Under the pieces are notes generated by a model, which saw only the letters and a program-made list of their open reading frames with translations, was not told where the DNA came from and made no database searches. Shown here in pieces: positions 23,401-48,300 of a stretch of 64,000 bases of DNA. Made by a program: the position numbers and the translations under genes. Each line of letters opens with the position of its first letter. Position 1 is the first letter of the stretch. Source of the stretch: Saccharina japonica (Eukaryota > Sar > Phaeophyceae > Laminariales > Laminariaceae); the NCBI GenBank assembly GCA_008828725.1, contig MEHQ01003705.1:62001-126000 (forward strand), given 5' to 3'.

Positions 23401-25892
23401 GTCCGCGGTCTACATAATCGATTGCGACATCTGTTAAAAAGTTTACATCGCCGATTTCGACCAACCCGGCGTCTACAGAAGCGGGAGAGATTGCCCTACG
23501 TACTTACAGGTAGTACGTATAACATGTAGGGTTCGTTTCGTCGCAAGCCATGTTGACTTGGCGGCGCATGACCGTGCTGCAGTGCGTGTCTAAAGGAAAG
23601 CTGCCTCGTGATTTGTGGCGTTTTTCGCATTAAGGCTGTGTCATATATTCAAATATTTCCCCACCTTCTTGGGTATGTACATTATTAATAACACTGCTTG
23701 TAAGCTGGAATGACTTCCAATACACAAACCAATACTACCGCCGGTGAGACGCAGCTTATCATTCGCCTCACCCCCACTATATCTAGCACCAGGTTATAGA
23801 CACTACTGTAATATTTAATAGACGACGAGTCGTATACTGTACCAGTACCTGGCAGCTGTCAACAGCAACTGCCTTGCCTGCACAACAGGTGTGATCCCAG
23901 GCACGCAGGCCAGGGCCTATTTAGGTTACAGAGCAGAGTATATCGACGACAACAAAAAATGAAAGCGTGTGTGTGCTGCGTGCGCTCCACATCAAACCGT
24001 TATTTCGTCAATTTAAAAAGTAGGCACCCAGTTCATCCTCGAGAAATATAGGCTCTTGTCTCAAAAACTAGGACACAAGAGCCAATGCATCGCAAATGTA
24101 GTAAGGAAAATACAATGCCATGCAATCAATCCTGCTCCGTACTATTAGTAGGTAGCACAACACACATGAGGCAAAGGCAGCAGGTCAAATACATCGCAGC
24201 AGGGAAAAATAACGTCGGTGCCTGTCATGGTACAGATATCAAATCACATTAATTATGGTACCTGGTATACTTGAGGGTATACTTGCAGCAGCAGCAGCAG
24301 CAGTCTAGGACACCTTTATCATTACTGGTACCTGGTACATTGTAAGAACGACAAATCATACGGAGGCTCGCTCCGGCTGTATTTCTTACTTCGGAAAGGA
24401 TGTATGTTATGTGTGTGCCTACGACTGCCTACGAGTACACTTAAACAAGTACTTGACTTATCACTGCAACTTGAAGATGCAGGCGTAGCAACGCAGCAAC
24501 CCTCTTACAGTCCTGGTCGGCTTTGAACCACAGGTACTCGTATATCTATACCTGGAATGCGTACATATCATATAATACCGTAGTGTCGTACTGCTGCTGT
24601 AAATAGGTGTCCTCTACGACGGAAATAAACCGAAGAAACAGAAAAAAGTGGTGGGTGGTGCAGGATCACCTTGAAGTAAAGGTCAAACCATACTATTATT
24701 ACATTATAGTAGTACTTCTGTAAAACGTGAAACACGAAGTGTCCATCGCAAGACGTAGATGTCAGGTATATACGTAAGACTGGTATAATAAGGCAATCCA
24801 ATTTCCGGCACCCACCTTTCCGGGGGCACTGTTGAGTGTGCACAAGGCGTCCTCCTTTCCTCTCGCGATGAACACGCCCTCGTGCCTGTGGGGCTCCACG
24901 ACGACCTTGGCCCCTCCCTTCATCCCGCCTCGCCCACCGCGGCCGCCATCCCGGCCGCCACCCCGGCCGCCACCACGGCCTCCACCTCGGCCTCTTCCGC
25001 CATCTCTACCCCCTCCACGCCCACCGCCTCGCCCACCGCGGCCGCCATCCCGGCCACCGCCGAAAGAGCCTTCACGCGTGGAATAACGATAACAATACGA
25101 TAATAATGATGCGAAGGTCAGACAAACGAAGGCATTACGTTGAATCGCATGTCGCTGTTGTTGTTGTTGCTGCTCTGTGATACGATTACGACGACTTGTT
25201 GATAATAATAGTCAATGTCGTTTGTCGGGAGGAGTTGGGAGGAGGTAAACAAAATGGGTGACTGGTGTGGGTGGACGCATGTAATGGCCTAATGGAGGCG
25301 GGGAAGACAGCATGCATAACCCGGATGGGGCTGGGCGAAGGTAGCAATACTGAGAGTAGGCTTGGTTGGCACTATGTATCTCCGGCATCATACGAGGTGG
25401 CAAGCGTCTACTCTACATCACGGGGGGTTATCGAACACCCAGAAGAACTACGAGTAAAGCAGCAGTACGCTTGGAGAAGAAGGGGTGCGATCAGTATAAT
25501 GTTTAAGTTTATGTGGTTGGTTTGCTGGACAGGGTGAGCCCAAACACATGAAAACCTCGACCACAGCAGCAAGACAGCAATAGAGAGCACTAAAAAGTGG
25601 AAGACCACAACCTAACAACCGCGAACCCATTGACAACACTTCCTAGCAAACTCGATATATGACTGCAATCGGGGCGCCTGAACTGGGCGCCGGTCTCCCA
25701 CACAAGCACTTGGTGCATCGTGCATGCGAGGTACCAGGTATCTTGTATCGCTGGAAACGAAGGATGGCCACCTGATGGACAAAATTTGAGCGGCTCTTTT
25801 CATATCTGTTGAAGAGGCTTACCTCTTCCACCGCGGCCTCCTCTGGGTGCCCCACGGCCACCGCCTCTACCCCCTCCTCTGAACCCGGACAT
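17467..25892 (-). CDS. FBL: Fibrillarin, box C/D snoRNP 2'-O-methyltransferase
   Basis: Fibrillarin is the S-adenosylmethionine-dependent enzyme of box C/D snoRNPs; it methylates rRNA ribose 2'-OH in the nucleolus. Six exons: 25,823-25,892; 24,816-25,069; 20,276-20,434; 19,395-19,634; 18,268-18,387; 17,467-17,592. They total 969 nt, giving 322 residues, the normal family length, and all junctions close in phase (first intron phase 1, others phase 0). Residues 1 to about 73 are the Gly/Arg-rich (GAR) domain, followed by [20 protein letters not shown]. Exon 3 carries YGEKLISV and [19 protein letters not shown]. Exon 4 begins [20 protein letters not shown] (from residue 162), the SAM-binding motif, then [13 protein letters not shown] and [12 protein letters not shown]. 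Exon 5 has [20 protein letters not shown] and exon 6 ends the Rossmann fold and a lysine-rich tail. Introns are 641-4,381 bp and filled with repeats. The ATG is 397 bp from the divergent agmatine deiminase ATG. Confidence 0.98.
17707..17785. repeat. Three-copy 26-28-bp tandem repeat near a fibrillarin 3' splice site
   Basis: CACAACAAGTGGCTTATTAT plus six to eight bases is repeated at 17,707, 17,733 and 17,761. It lies about 115 bp from the acceptor of the last fibrillarin intron (17,593-18,267). Confidence 0.85.
18965..19085. repeat. Small inverted-repeat element in a fibrillarin intron
   Basis: The outer arms CTATTACGG(G/A)G and the inner 14-bp arms TAGTAAATAGGACC (18,987-19,000) and GGTCCTATTTACTA (19,052-19,065) are inverted. 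The interior is AT-rich. It is MITE-like, but a target duplication could not be defined. Confidence 0.6.
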
Positions 25893-26289
25893 GGTCTTCG
25901 TGCAGCGTTGTGAACTGTCTGGGCGACCTCCCGTTAGCCGTAGCCAGTGATGTGAACTCTGGATTTTGTGGTGGTCCACCCCTTCCACGTAACGCTGACA
26001 CTCCTGATTGGAAAACCTCTCACTGGAGATCGTGAGTTTTTCGTAGATCCGCCCTAAATCTGCCTTCCGCATGGAAAGCCTCATGTGGGGGCTTTGTCTT
26101 CATGGGGCACTCCGCAGGACAAAGAGTCCCACTCCTGGCACGGGACGACCGCTGCATCTGTAGTGTAAACCCACTCCCTAGCGTCACTAGGCGTCACTAA
26201 GATCCTCACAATACTCTACGGAGTCGGAAGGTCAATCAGCTATTTTTCGTTTTCGTCTTCGTAGAACTGCTACTCTGCTGCTCCGAAGG
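25893..26289. promoter_or_regulatory. Shared divergent promoter interval, fibrillarin / agmatine deiminase
   Basis: The ATG codons of fibrillarin (25,892, minus) and agmatine deiminase (26,290, plus) are separated by 397 bp with no other gene, so both core promoters and 5' UTRs must lie here unless an unseen non-coding first exon exists. No canonical TATA box or named transcription-factor site could be assigned with confidence. Confidence 0.6.
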
Positions 26290-38356
<12,067 letters not shown>

Positions 38357-39317
38357 GAAGGTGTTGTGCGCCCAACGTGTCATGCCGGCGGTGGAGTGAT
38401 GGTAAAATGTCGGGCGGGCGCCGTACTGTCAAGTCGCGAAAAAACACCTTGGTCGCTTTCAGGCGTCCGTTGTACCTGGTACAGAAGAGAAGTTGAGTAT
38501 CAAGTTCCAAGGGCGGCCCGGATCAGCATAGAAGGCCTGCAGATGGTGTACACGGGTCGAGACCGAAACGAAGAGTAGAGCGGAAGTGCGACACACGAAG
38601 ATAGCAACCGCAGCACCAATGTAGTGGTAGGAGGGGGGGAGGGGGGCTAAAGATGCCGCACTCATGGTCCGTACCGAAGAGGCTGAAGTCTGGCTCTGGC
38701 CTTGAGCTGGCCATGATCGTCATATTTTCTTTGCCCGGCCATCGTCAGAAATAGCTAGCATAGGACCGCTACGGACTTCCTCGCCTTTCTAACTTTTTGA
38801 TGTTTTTTTTGCGTAGATACGGGTACTCCCATTTCCCTTTTTTTATCCTTTTTTTTCTTTTAATGTAATTGTGTCTACCTCCGGTCGACGCCCCTTGCGC
38901 TCATCATTGGTAGACATATGGTTTACCTTGTGCATAGTCCTCTCCTACCGTGTTTATTTCTCCCTACGTATTGTCTCTTTCACGAAGTAGGCCCTTTGGT
39001 GTTAATATTTTACTGCTTCTTGTGTCATTTTTTTGCCCACACGACCACTTTTCCCCTCTTTTTATGTTGCCTTCCTTTTTTTTCTTCTCCTCTAGCATTT
39101 TATTTTCGTTTGGGTTGCTTGTGGTGTGTTATGTCGTACCAGAGATCCAGTACATTTGACATTTTAGTTGACATTCTGCTTGTGTTTTACTCAAGTATGT
39201 TACTGTGTGAGTACTGTCTCGTAGAGTGGTGACCACTAAACTTGTGCCAGGGTATCTCTTTAAAATGTATTCGATACGGGCACATGTGCTGATAAATAGC
39301 TGACAGGTTTAGGTAGG
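38357..39317. other. Downstream flank of agmatine deiminase with pyrimidine-rich tract
   Basis: Contains the probable 3' UTR. The 38,800-39,230 segment is strongly T/C-rich, which opens a 104-codon hydrophobic frame (38,918-39,232) that has no motif. No gene is called. Confidence 0.4.
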
Positions 39318-39835
39318 AACGGTTTAAGGCCCTGGAGGGTCTTATCCACCCCCCATCCCCGGGTTTCCGAGTGACTAATATCTAGATGTTTTTTTCGGTA
39401 TAGAAATCCCGCCGCAATTTTGGCACGCTGCATTTGGACCTTCGGCTGGTTCGTGCCTTAGCAAAGAGCGGATGCATCAGCATGGTGTCTTTTCTACAGG
39501 GGCTTGTGGTTCTCTCCAGATTGGCTCCTCGCAGGGTCTCAACGGAGGCCCATCTCTCCACTTTGGGGTACTGCAGTGGTCGAAATTGATCGGAATTTGG
39601 AAGGCACAAAACTATTCAAAATACAACCCCCAGCTGAACGTTTGCACGTCAAGCGCAGACAGCTAGAGTTCTCCACAAGCAACCACAGAGACCAAGAAAA
39701 TTGAGGCACGCTCCTGGGGAGTGTGAGGGCGTCGGGTGTACCAGACAAAACAATATCAGACAGCCAGGAACGACTCACGAGGTGTTTTCGTGCAATCGAA
39801 GTTGCGAGCCAGCAGCATTAAAAAAAAGCAAAATC
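39318..39835 (-). repeat. ~500-bp dispersed repeat, copy 2 (inverted relative to copy 1)
   Basis: Reverse complement matches 33,095-33,625 from CTCGTGAGTCGTTCCTGGCT, through CTGGTACACCCGACGCCCTC, to GTCACTCGGAAACCCGGGGA. It lies about 1 kb beyond the agmatine deiminase stop, so the two copies bracket exons 2-8 in opposite orientation. Confidence 0.8.
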
Positions 39836-40784
39836 GCTAAATATCTCCTTCCACGCGCCGGCAGGTACTGTACGAATCATACGAGTACCATAGCTTTATC
39901 ATCGATGAAAAATGTATTTCACCAAAAAAAAACTTGCTATTAATAGTTTCCTCGCGGATCCTTTGAACTATTAAGCTGACGCACGCGAAAAAGTGCGGGC
40001 AGGAAACTTACGATCTCGTGAGAGGTACGAGTACATTACTGAGCTCTAAAAAGGACTAAAAATCATTGTATTGCGTTATAACACAGGATTCTGCTTCGGT
40101 TTTCGCTCGTGTTTTTTTTTCGACTCGCAAAAGAGAACCTTACAATGTACTCGTAACTCTCCGGAATTGTAGTGACTCTACTACAGTACTTGGTAGGCTT
40201 TTCGGCCGCTCGTTTATGTCTTGTGTGCGACTTTCTCGAAATGTGTTTTCTTTGCTTGCCGGGATGTGTGAGAATATCTTATCACCATGTATACATTTTA
40301 ACTTGGATACAAACTGCAGTATTGGTAGTTTGAAGTTGGGGCTGCGCTCATCAGCCGGCATCGAAGTCGGCATGATGTTGCTTGCGTAGCGTGATCAATA
40401 TATACCAATACGTACAGTTTGTCAGCGAGACTCAGGGAACCACAGTAATTTCTTAGCAACATGGATGTTGTGTTTTTGTTGTTACTTATGTGCTGATGTT
40501 TGTCGTTTGGTTGGCATTCTCACTTCGTGTCGCCCATTTACTAACGTTATTACAAGCGAACGCGAGTTATCTAATTTTGACCAAATCTCTCGTGATAGGG
40601 GCCTCTCGCAAGATAGCCGAAGCCGTTTTCCTACTTGTTAAACTGTTGATTCTTCTGCACTTTTCATCAAATTTTACTTGATTAAACAGTTGTGATTCTG
40701 TCTGCACTTTTCATCAAATCCTCATAATTTTATCTGTCTACGTTGTCGTCGCGCGGAGAAAATATAACGTTAACTAAAGAAAAA

Positions 40785-41035
40785 GGTAGTTAATACGGTC
40801 TCGAAGCCGGGACTCACGTGTTTACACGTCCCAATCCCACCTGTTGCTCTACTAGCCCATTTCGTTCACACAATCAGTTAAAAAAAAAAAAACTATAGTA
40901 GACGTACTACAACTCTATCGGAGAAAAAAGTAGAAGGAGGCGAACACGGTCTCGAACCCGGGACCCTCGTTTTAACACGTCCCAATCCCACCTGTTGCTC
41001 TACTCGCCCATTTTGTTTACAGCATCAGTTTTTTT
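40785..41035 (-). repeat. Tandem pair of tRNA-like sequences
   Basis: Read on the minus strand, each unit has a tRNA-like order: GGGCGAGTAGAGCAACAGG (A-box-like), a central GTTAAAACG segment, and a B-box-like GGGTTCGAGACCG. The unit at about 40,943-41,018 can pair GGCGAG with TTCGCC as an acceptor stem. The unit at about 40,817-40,886 is more diverged (GGCTTCGAGACCG). The cloverleaf is imperfect, especially the T-stem, so these are more likely tRNA-derived repeats than working tRNA genes. Confidence 0.5.
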
Positions 41036-42374
41036 CATTCCTATAGGAGACGTACTAATATGCGACTTACATACACCTGGTGTATTGATACAGTAGTAAC
41101 TACCTGGCACACAGGAATTTTGAATTTCAACTGCTTATGCTCCTCTGTATTGCTTTTCGTCGAGCAGCTGTTAACGCTGCCAGCGAAACAGAAAAGTGCC
41201 CAAGGCTTTCTGCAACGCCAATGACATGGACCCAGGGGATGTTCGTCCATAACTCCAGGGCCTCACGTAAGTGGAGCAGATGCTCATTGCCAAAGCCTGC
41301 GCCATCATGCTCGTGTACCGCCTGAAGGGAGGGCAAAGTGGGTTCTCGGGGCACGTCGTCAACGTTTTTTTTTCTGATTTTCCCCCACCAATGCACCCAA
41401 GTTGACGACAGTTACTAATATCCTGCTGCGCGAGTTCTTAGCGACAGCTATACTATCTTACGAGTATGCTCATCGTATGTAATACGCTCATGACTAGCTC
41501 ATGACATACACGGTGCCGGCACAAGTGTTCGTTTTTCTGTGAGATACTACACTTGTGCTGGGGAAGTTTCCCGCGGTGCCTGCAAGGTGTCTCTTGCCTC
41601 GTGAATTCAGCGTGACGTGAGTGGAAGGAACTCACAGTGATCACTTACAGTTTTCCCTGTGTATTCCCACTATACTGTATGCTCATGACGACTGTCAATA
41701 GCTTCAATACTGCCCTGTACCCAGCGAGCTCTGATGATGCTCCCAATGCTCGTCGACGCGCAGAGTATGTAGCGTGCCAAGCTCTTGCACGAAAACCTCC
41801 ATGCCGCTATGAACACATCTCCTGTTTCCTTGTTCAGAGACACATTAAGAGTACTGTACTCCGTAGACTGTTGACAACGTACACGAATAATGCAAGAGGT
41901 GCGAGCGAGTTCCTCGAAGCGCTAGGCCACTCTTGCTGTGCCGACCGTCGGGACCGTCTATGGCCGAAATCTCGCCATGTGTATGTGCACCATACACCGT
42001 GAAGTAACACGTGTCAAGACTATCTCTGTGCTTTCCCAGATTGAACGTGCATCCGCATCTGAATGAGTCGTATACATTTGCAATGGTTGTGGTCTACAGT
42101 ATACATGATATACAAATAGGCCAACCTAGAGACCTAGGTTACCTACGCATGGTTCTTGTCTCTACAGGTCCACAGGTAACTGTTCCCGCATACGACGTAG
42201 CCTCAACCATGTTTACCCCCAACTCCCAAGGCGCGTTCCCAGTCCCTACTCTCCATGTATGATATGCTTTCCGATCTCTACTACGGTATACGATAATAGT
42301 CTAAACTACTACGGTATAGTAGGGCTCAATATGAGACTGAATCGCTCTCCAGGCTCTCTCGCCATCGTAGGCGT

Positions 42375-45300
42375 TCACAAGGTGGGCCATCGTTGAGACA
42401 ACCAATCCCCCACTGACCGCCCAGCCCTAGTGATACCAGCCGATCCGTAGACGCGCATGAAACGTGACGGCCGACTCGGTGATTGCGTGTCAAGCACACC
42501 ATCAAGCACATCATCATCGGCCACACCAGCCACGTCGTGGCCCTCGTCCGGTGGTTCCCCCATCCCCTGTTGGACGCTTGTCTCGTCTTCGTTTTGCTCT
42601 CGCGTATTAACCGCACCTCTAACGACACCGTAAAAGTCGTCCGGTAGTTTCTCCATTTTCTGTTGCGCGCTTGGCTCGTCTTCGTCTTGCTCGCCACAGG
42701 TTGAATTTTCGGCATGGTCTAGATCGGCGATGGTAGCGCTGGGCACGGTGGCGCTGCTACCGCCGCCTCCTTCTGTAGCGACCACGCGCTGAGAGGATGG
42801 GTGGGGCGGCGCATAGGACATCTGAGATGTATACGACATGTACAAGGGTGGTACTACTCGACACTGCTGTATAATAATTAGGCAGAAAGACGGAGTAAAC
42901 ACCGGTGTCGAGGGAAAATCGAGCATCCAGACAGAAACATTAGAGAGTCCGCTATACGGAATATTTCAGGATGGTCCTATTAACAGTATAACGAGGTAGC
43001 AAGACGAAGTAAACACCGGTGTCGAGAGTGAGTCGAGCACCCAGGCAGAAACGTGATACAGCCCGCTCAATACCGCATTGGGAAATACTATAATAGGTGC
43101 CCCACCATGCGACATCGCTTTGAATAGCGTGCACACCTCCCACGTGTACAATTGCATTCACTCAAGAAGCCCCCCCCGCATATATTACACTTCGTATGAA
43201 GTACCTTAAGTCAGGCAAGGATTCGCACAGTGCGTGCCGTATAGCCTGGAATAAAAGTGCGCTGTGAACTGTTTTATTTGCCCGCGATCGATTCTGCAGA
43301 TATGCATACTGTAGTTGTGACGCGGGTTTTGCTCACGCGTCGCAATAATGCGGAAAACACGAGCGAGGAACTGCTGGTGGCTCGAGCGCGAGGTAATTCT
43401 GAACCGCACGCACGATATTTGTCAATCAGCGTCTCAACAGAGGCTAGGAAACACCCACATGACCAGCTAGACGATACCAGTAGGTTTTACGACTGTCGCT
43501 GACAGTGTGAATGGCTGCAAGTGCGGACTAACGAAGAAACGAACGCAAGCGCTTCACTTCACCTTCTTCGAAGGCCAAGTCTACCCCAACAGTCGAGTCC
43601 CGTCCATTTCCCGGAATTACTTTTTGGTCACGGCCCCTGATGGCTAATGACACAAATATCAATTCATGGAGGAAAAAACAGCTCACCTGGTTCATCAACG
43701 ACAACATCGAGTTGTGAGTGGGCATTTCGAAATCAGGGTGCATGTCACCCGGCCGTTTGGTACCCGCACGGCGATCAGGATGGTCACTGCTATCTTCCTC
43801 ATGTGCATGGTCACCCCTTATTTCCCCGGCAACAGGGTGCGATGCACTGCCATGCTGGCACGTATCCATCTCTTCTCCGTGGGGACTCTCGACAAAATCC
43901 CTTTTTCGCTGTCCCTCGTTCTCCTGGCCATCTTCACTGTAAAGCCTGTCCAGTTCGTCCGATGTAGAAGAGATCTCGTTCCTGGTTAGCGGCGACCGCG
44001 CCCGACCTGCTGCTGCTGGTGACTGCAACGGTGACATCGAGCTTTGAGAAGCAGGAGAAGGACGGCTATCGTACCGTAGCTGAAAAGGGCGGGTATCGAT
44101 ACGACGAGCAACGTTCGCGTCGCCCTCGCCCGTCCGTGAATTAGCCCCTTCTCCAGTTTCGTCCTCTTCGTTCTGTTCTTTGGCGACTCGATCAGAGCTT
44201 GCCTGTTCGTCCTCCTTCTCCTCCTCTCGCTCTTCCTCACATCCTTGCATGCCCACAAGCTCCTCGTCCGTGTCTTCCTCCTGCTCCTCCTCCCCCTCTT
44301 CTTCTTCCTCCTCCTCCTTCTTCGCCCCCCCCTTTTCTTCCTCCTGCTCCTTTTTCTTCCACCCCCCCCCTCGTCGCGCCCCCCCCACCAGCTCCTCGTC
44401 CGTCTCCACGTCGTCATCTTGCGCCTCCGCCTCCTCTTTCGCCTCCTCCTCCACCTCCCTCCCCTCGTCCACCCCCGCACGCGCACGAGTTCCGTGGAGA
44501 GCGTTGATGGCATCGAGCCGGGCAGAGTGTTCCGCCTCGAGAAAAGCTGGACAAGAATCAGCTCCCATGCCCTCGACGCCTCGCCTATATTTTGGGTTGG
44601 AAAAAGCGTCGATGAATCCATCTTCACCAACACCGTTCCCTGGGTCTTCCAGCCCGCTAGGTTCCATCCTGTCTAGGTTGGATGTGTCCGGAGTGTGCAG
44701 CGCCTCTCCGTGATATCCCCCGCCTCCATCGCCTCTGCTGACTTCGACTTCGTTGACTCGGTGAGGTGCTTCGGTATCGCATTTTCCCGTCGCAAAGTCG
44801 TTGGTTTCTGCTGGGAGACACTCCGAGGTGGAAAGTGGGACTGGAAGCGGGATGGGAAGCGGTTCATCGCACTCGTCTGAAGTGGCATGATCCTGATCGA
44901 CGATTATCTTGCGCTTTTTGTTCCTCCGTTTGAGCCATCTCCTAACAGCGCCGCTTTCTTCCTTGGTCCCAGCTTGCATCGGCGATGGAGTGTCCGTATC
45001 GATATCGGCATCGGTTGTGCTCCACGGTTCATCCTGCGTTGTCAATACCCAAGAGAACATACCGTGTGATAGTTATTAATAGTAGGGCTGTGAGGTAGGC
45101 ATGCCTTGGCTAGACTGACGGGTAGCCATTAGCTGCGTGGCGAAGTAATCCAACCCTGGCAGATTGTTATTTTTTTTACAAAACTTGAATATCGAGCCAC
45201 ATATGCGCCAGTATGATGCAAGGGCGCAGGACTCCACAAAATTAACCTACGTAACTAACTGCAATACTGTAGTCGAGTGATACATAGTCAGCGACTTATA

Positions 45301-48300
45301 GTGAGCCAACTTACAGCTCTAGCAGTTAGGGTCACAGGGTAGATTCGCCGTCAACCAACACACCAGCGTCGGCTGTACCGAAACACAAAAAAATCATTTC
45401 ACCAATTATACCATACCGTGCCTGCCTGCCATGTGGCCAATATCACATTACACTCCAGGGGCTAGCAAGCGCGAGAAGAGAGAGAGAGAGAGCACCACAG
45501 CCAGCTCCTTCCACGATAAGTCGGTCGCTCTTTTTGTAGCGCGGTTTGGCTTGCTTCGTCACCCTATACATACCAAAGCTGCGATCGAAAGCTGATCAGA
45601 TAAAACCGCCCTTCAAACTGCGATAGCGCGACGTCAAATATTGAACGCTCGAGTGAGCCACATGTAGATTCAAGATATGATAGCTACATTGCTACACACA
45701 GCAAAAGTCAGCAGCCTATATCTCGGCAACAATGCATCGCGCCGCGACCGTTCTTGCCTGGAACAGAGCGGGCCTTGCTGGGGTTCGTTCCTCCCACACC
45801 GGCTGCGTGTCCGGCGTGTCTGGCGATAGAGGTGGTGAATCCCCAAACCGCACTAGCTTGCGTCTTTTCTTTTGGCGGGAGCGCAAGTCGCCATGGCCGT
45901 TCCGAGCAACGCCAACGTCTCCACCACGACTTTCATCTTCAAGCTCCATCGGCACCTGGGGCGCATAACTGCCGCTGCTCGCAGTTTCGAAAAGGTCGGC
46001 CCTTCGGACCACGCGGTCCACCTGATCGTTTTATAAAAGCGTTTGGTGGGAATTGGGTGGTACGGTAGGGCACGACATATCACACATCCCTATCAGCGTT
46101 GAGGTAGAAGGCCCCATCCGCAGCAGTTTTGGTGTGAGCGATTCCTACAACACAAACGGACGCTAATCAGACTCGGACTCAACGCTCAACGTGCCAGAAA
46201 CGTTCCACATAGCATGGGCCAGCGCTCCCGCTTTAGCGAAACTCAACGTCCATCCTGTAGCGGATTGCATGCAAGCGCGGCGACATAGGGCTAGCGTTAC
46301 CACTACAGCCAGTAGTAGTAGAAGAGAATATGCACTACGAGGAAAAGAGCACAGCACAGCCATGTCTAGGTATATGTAATATATTGTCCAAAGTGCGATT
46401 TTGGAGCGAATATCATTCCAACTAGTGAGCACTTCATCCAAGAGGTACACTGGTATGACAGAGCTGCGAGGGAACAATACGGTATGATGTGTATTCACTA
46501 TTAATACCAGGTGCCTGGCAGTTTTTTTTTTTCCCAATTTCGAACCAGGTTTTCCTCAGGGGGGATATCGGTTGACGCATGACAGCGTGGCGTGAAGCTC
46601 GAGGTCAAAATCGGTCACTCAAGGAGACCGCTGTCACGAAAACAATTCAATGCTGAAGCAACGCATTGTGCTTGGAGCACTTACTACTACACTGCGAGCC
46701 AAACTGTTTTACACGATGTATGCAGATTGCAGATTTCATGCTAGCATTTAGAAACGGACAACCGTGCTCCGACCTCGCCATTGTCGTATCGGATGTCGTA
46801 CGTGCCGTCTCCACGAACCACAGCGACCGCCCCGAGCCGCCACTGCTTGCTTTCTCTCGAAGTTCCCTGTTCCATTCATCGCGGGCAGCAGACGGCCTTA
46901 ATTAGAGAGGAAATAAGCATAATTGACGCTCTATCTATCGCCGTCACACGTTCAGACAGTATCGACTTGCAACCGACCGCTGCTACGATACGGTAGCCAT
47001 TCAGACAAAATCAAATACATTACCAACTCCAGAAGCCGAAGTCGGCGCAACAAATTCCAGCGTTCCTTGAACAAGACATACTACAGCACATTTGAACACC
47101 CTGCCAAACTACTCCAACGACCCCTTGCCTTTGGCACGAAGACTTTCTCGTCCGCGCGTAAGACGCCCAGTCGCCTTCTCTCCCTCCCCGGCTTGACATC
47201 GCCCAATGCTGCTGCCGTTGCACAGTTGTGTATCCCTCTCTCTTGGCCCGCCTCTGCTCCTGAGGGTGGAGACACAGCCTGGATCTCAGCCTGGTGTATA
47301 TCGCCTGCTTCCTGGGGAAGAAGAGTGTGAGAGAGGCGAGAACCATTATCCGTGTTGCTCGCGCTGTCATCTGTAGCGGAAGCACTCCCTGACCAACCAC
47401 GGTCCAGACGAGGGCGACGGCGCCCTCCGTCTTCGGTCGTAGATGGGACTGAGATGGATTGTGATCGCTCGCGTTGAAAGCCGCCCTGCGCGTGATCGTC
47501 GTCACGCTCCATCCTGTCCGAGCCGAGGCGATCAGCGCCCCCTCGTACGTGCCCCGCCTCGAGGAAAGGGAAAGCTACGTCGAAGATTGTGGGTTTTGAC
47601 GCTGCCAGTTGCTCACGGCCCCATACGACCAATGCTTCGACGAAGCTTTCTAGTCTGCGGGAACCGATAAGCACATTTTTTTTCACGGAAGCGGTTGAAA
47701 GCAGGAGAATGGTTATTTGCGTTGCTCCCCCTGGGTGCTAACGCTGCGTTTCTTGGGGTACACTCTGACTCCGTATTACCGTATCAGTGTGTAGCAAACA
47801 CGTCACAAGGTAGACAACGATGCTCGAGGTGTCAGTGGTGCCTAGCGATAGGTCAAGACCGCTCAAGACTCCCTCTGCCCCGCGCGTGGGAGTGACTTCG
47901 CGTCACACTTGACGCACAGCGCTTTCCGAACCTTCCAAACGACGACTACGGTTTACCTGTTGGACGCCAAATAGCTACTCAATAACCCTCTCGCTCTGGA
48001 ACGATCGCTCGCCCCACGACACCGCGCCGCCAGTCCACGCAGCTCTCTCCCTGCTTTCTCGACTTGCTCCCTGTAAGTTTGAGACGGCCAACGAACGCGT
48101 CGCGCAAGAGGGCAGTGACGGCAGTGAGGCAAGGCGACGCAGGTGTGCCCGCGATTGGTAGGACACGAAGAGCGAAGACCACTCGCACAACTGTAAACGT
48201 CACACGTATAACTGTAACTGCTGTCACAGGTGCATGTGTATTCTGCGCCCATTCGAAATTTTATCATGCATATGGAATGGAGGTACGAACCGCCCGCCGT

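Noticed and set aside
38918..39232. 104-codon hydrophobic plus-strand frame
   Set aside because: It is a by-product of a T/C-rich tract downstream of agmatine deiminase. It has no motif, and its hydrophobicity follows from T-rich codons.
43644..43686. 43-nt GT-AG intron ending the acidic exon of the minus-strand gene
   Set aside because: Boundaries look correct, but the size is below the usual minimum and it leads to a stop after eight residues. Joining to 42,866 is equally possible, so it was not adopted.
44180..44713. Ser-rich plus-strand frame of 177 codons
   Set aside because: It is the antisense shadow of the Glu/Asp-rich exon of the minus-strand gene.
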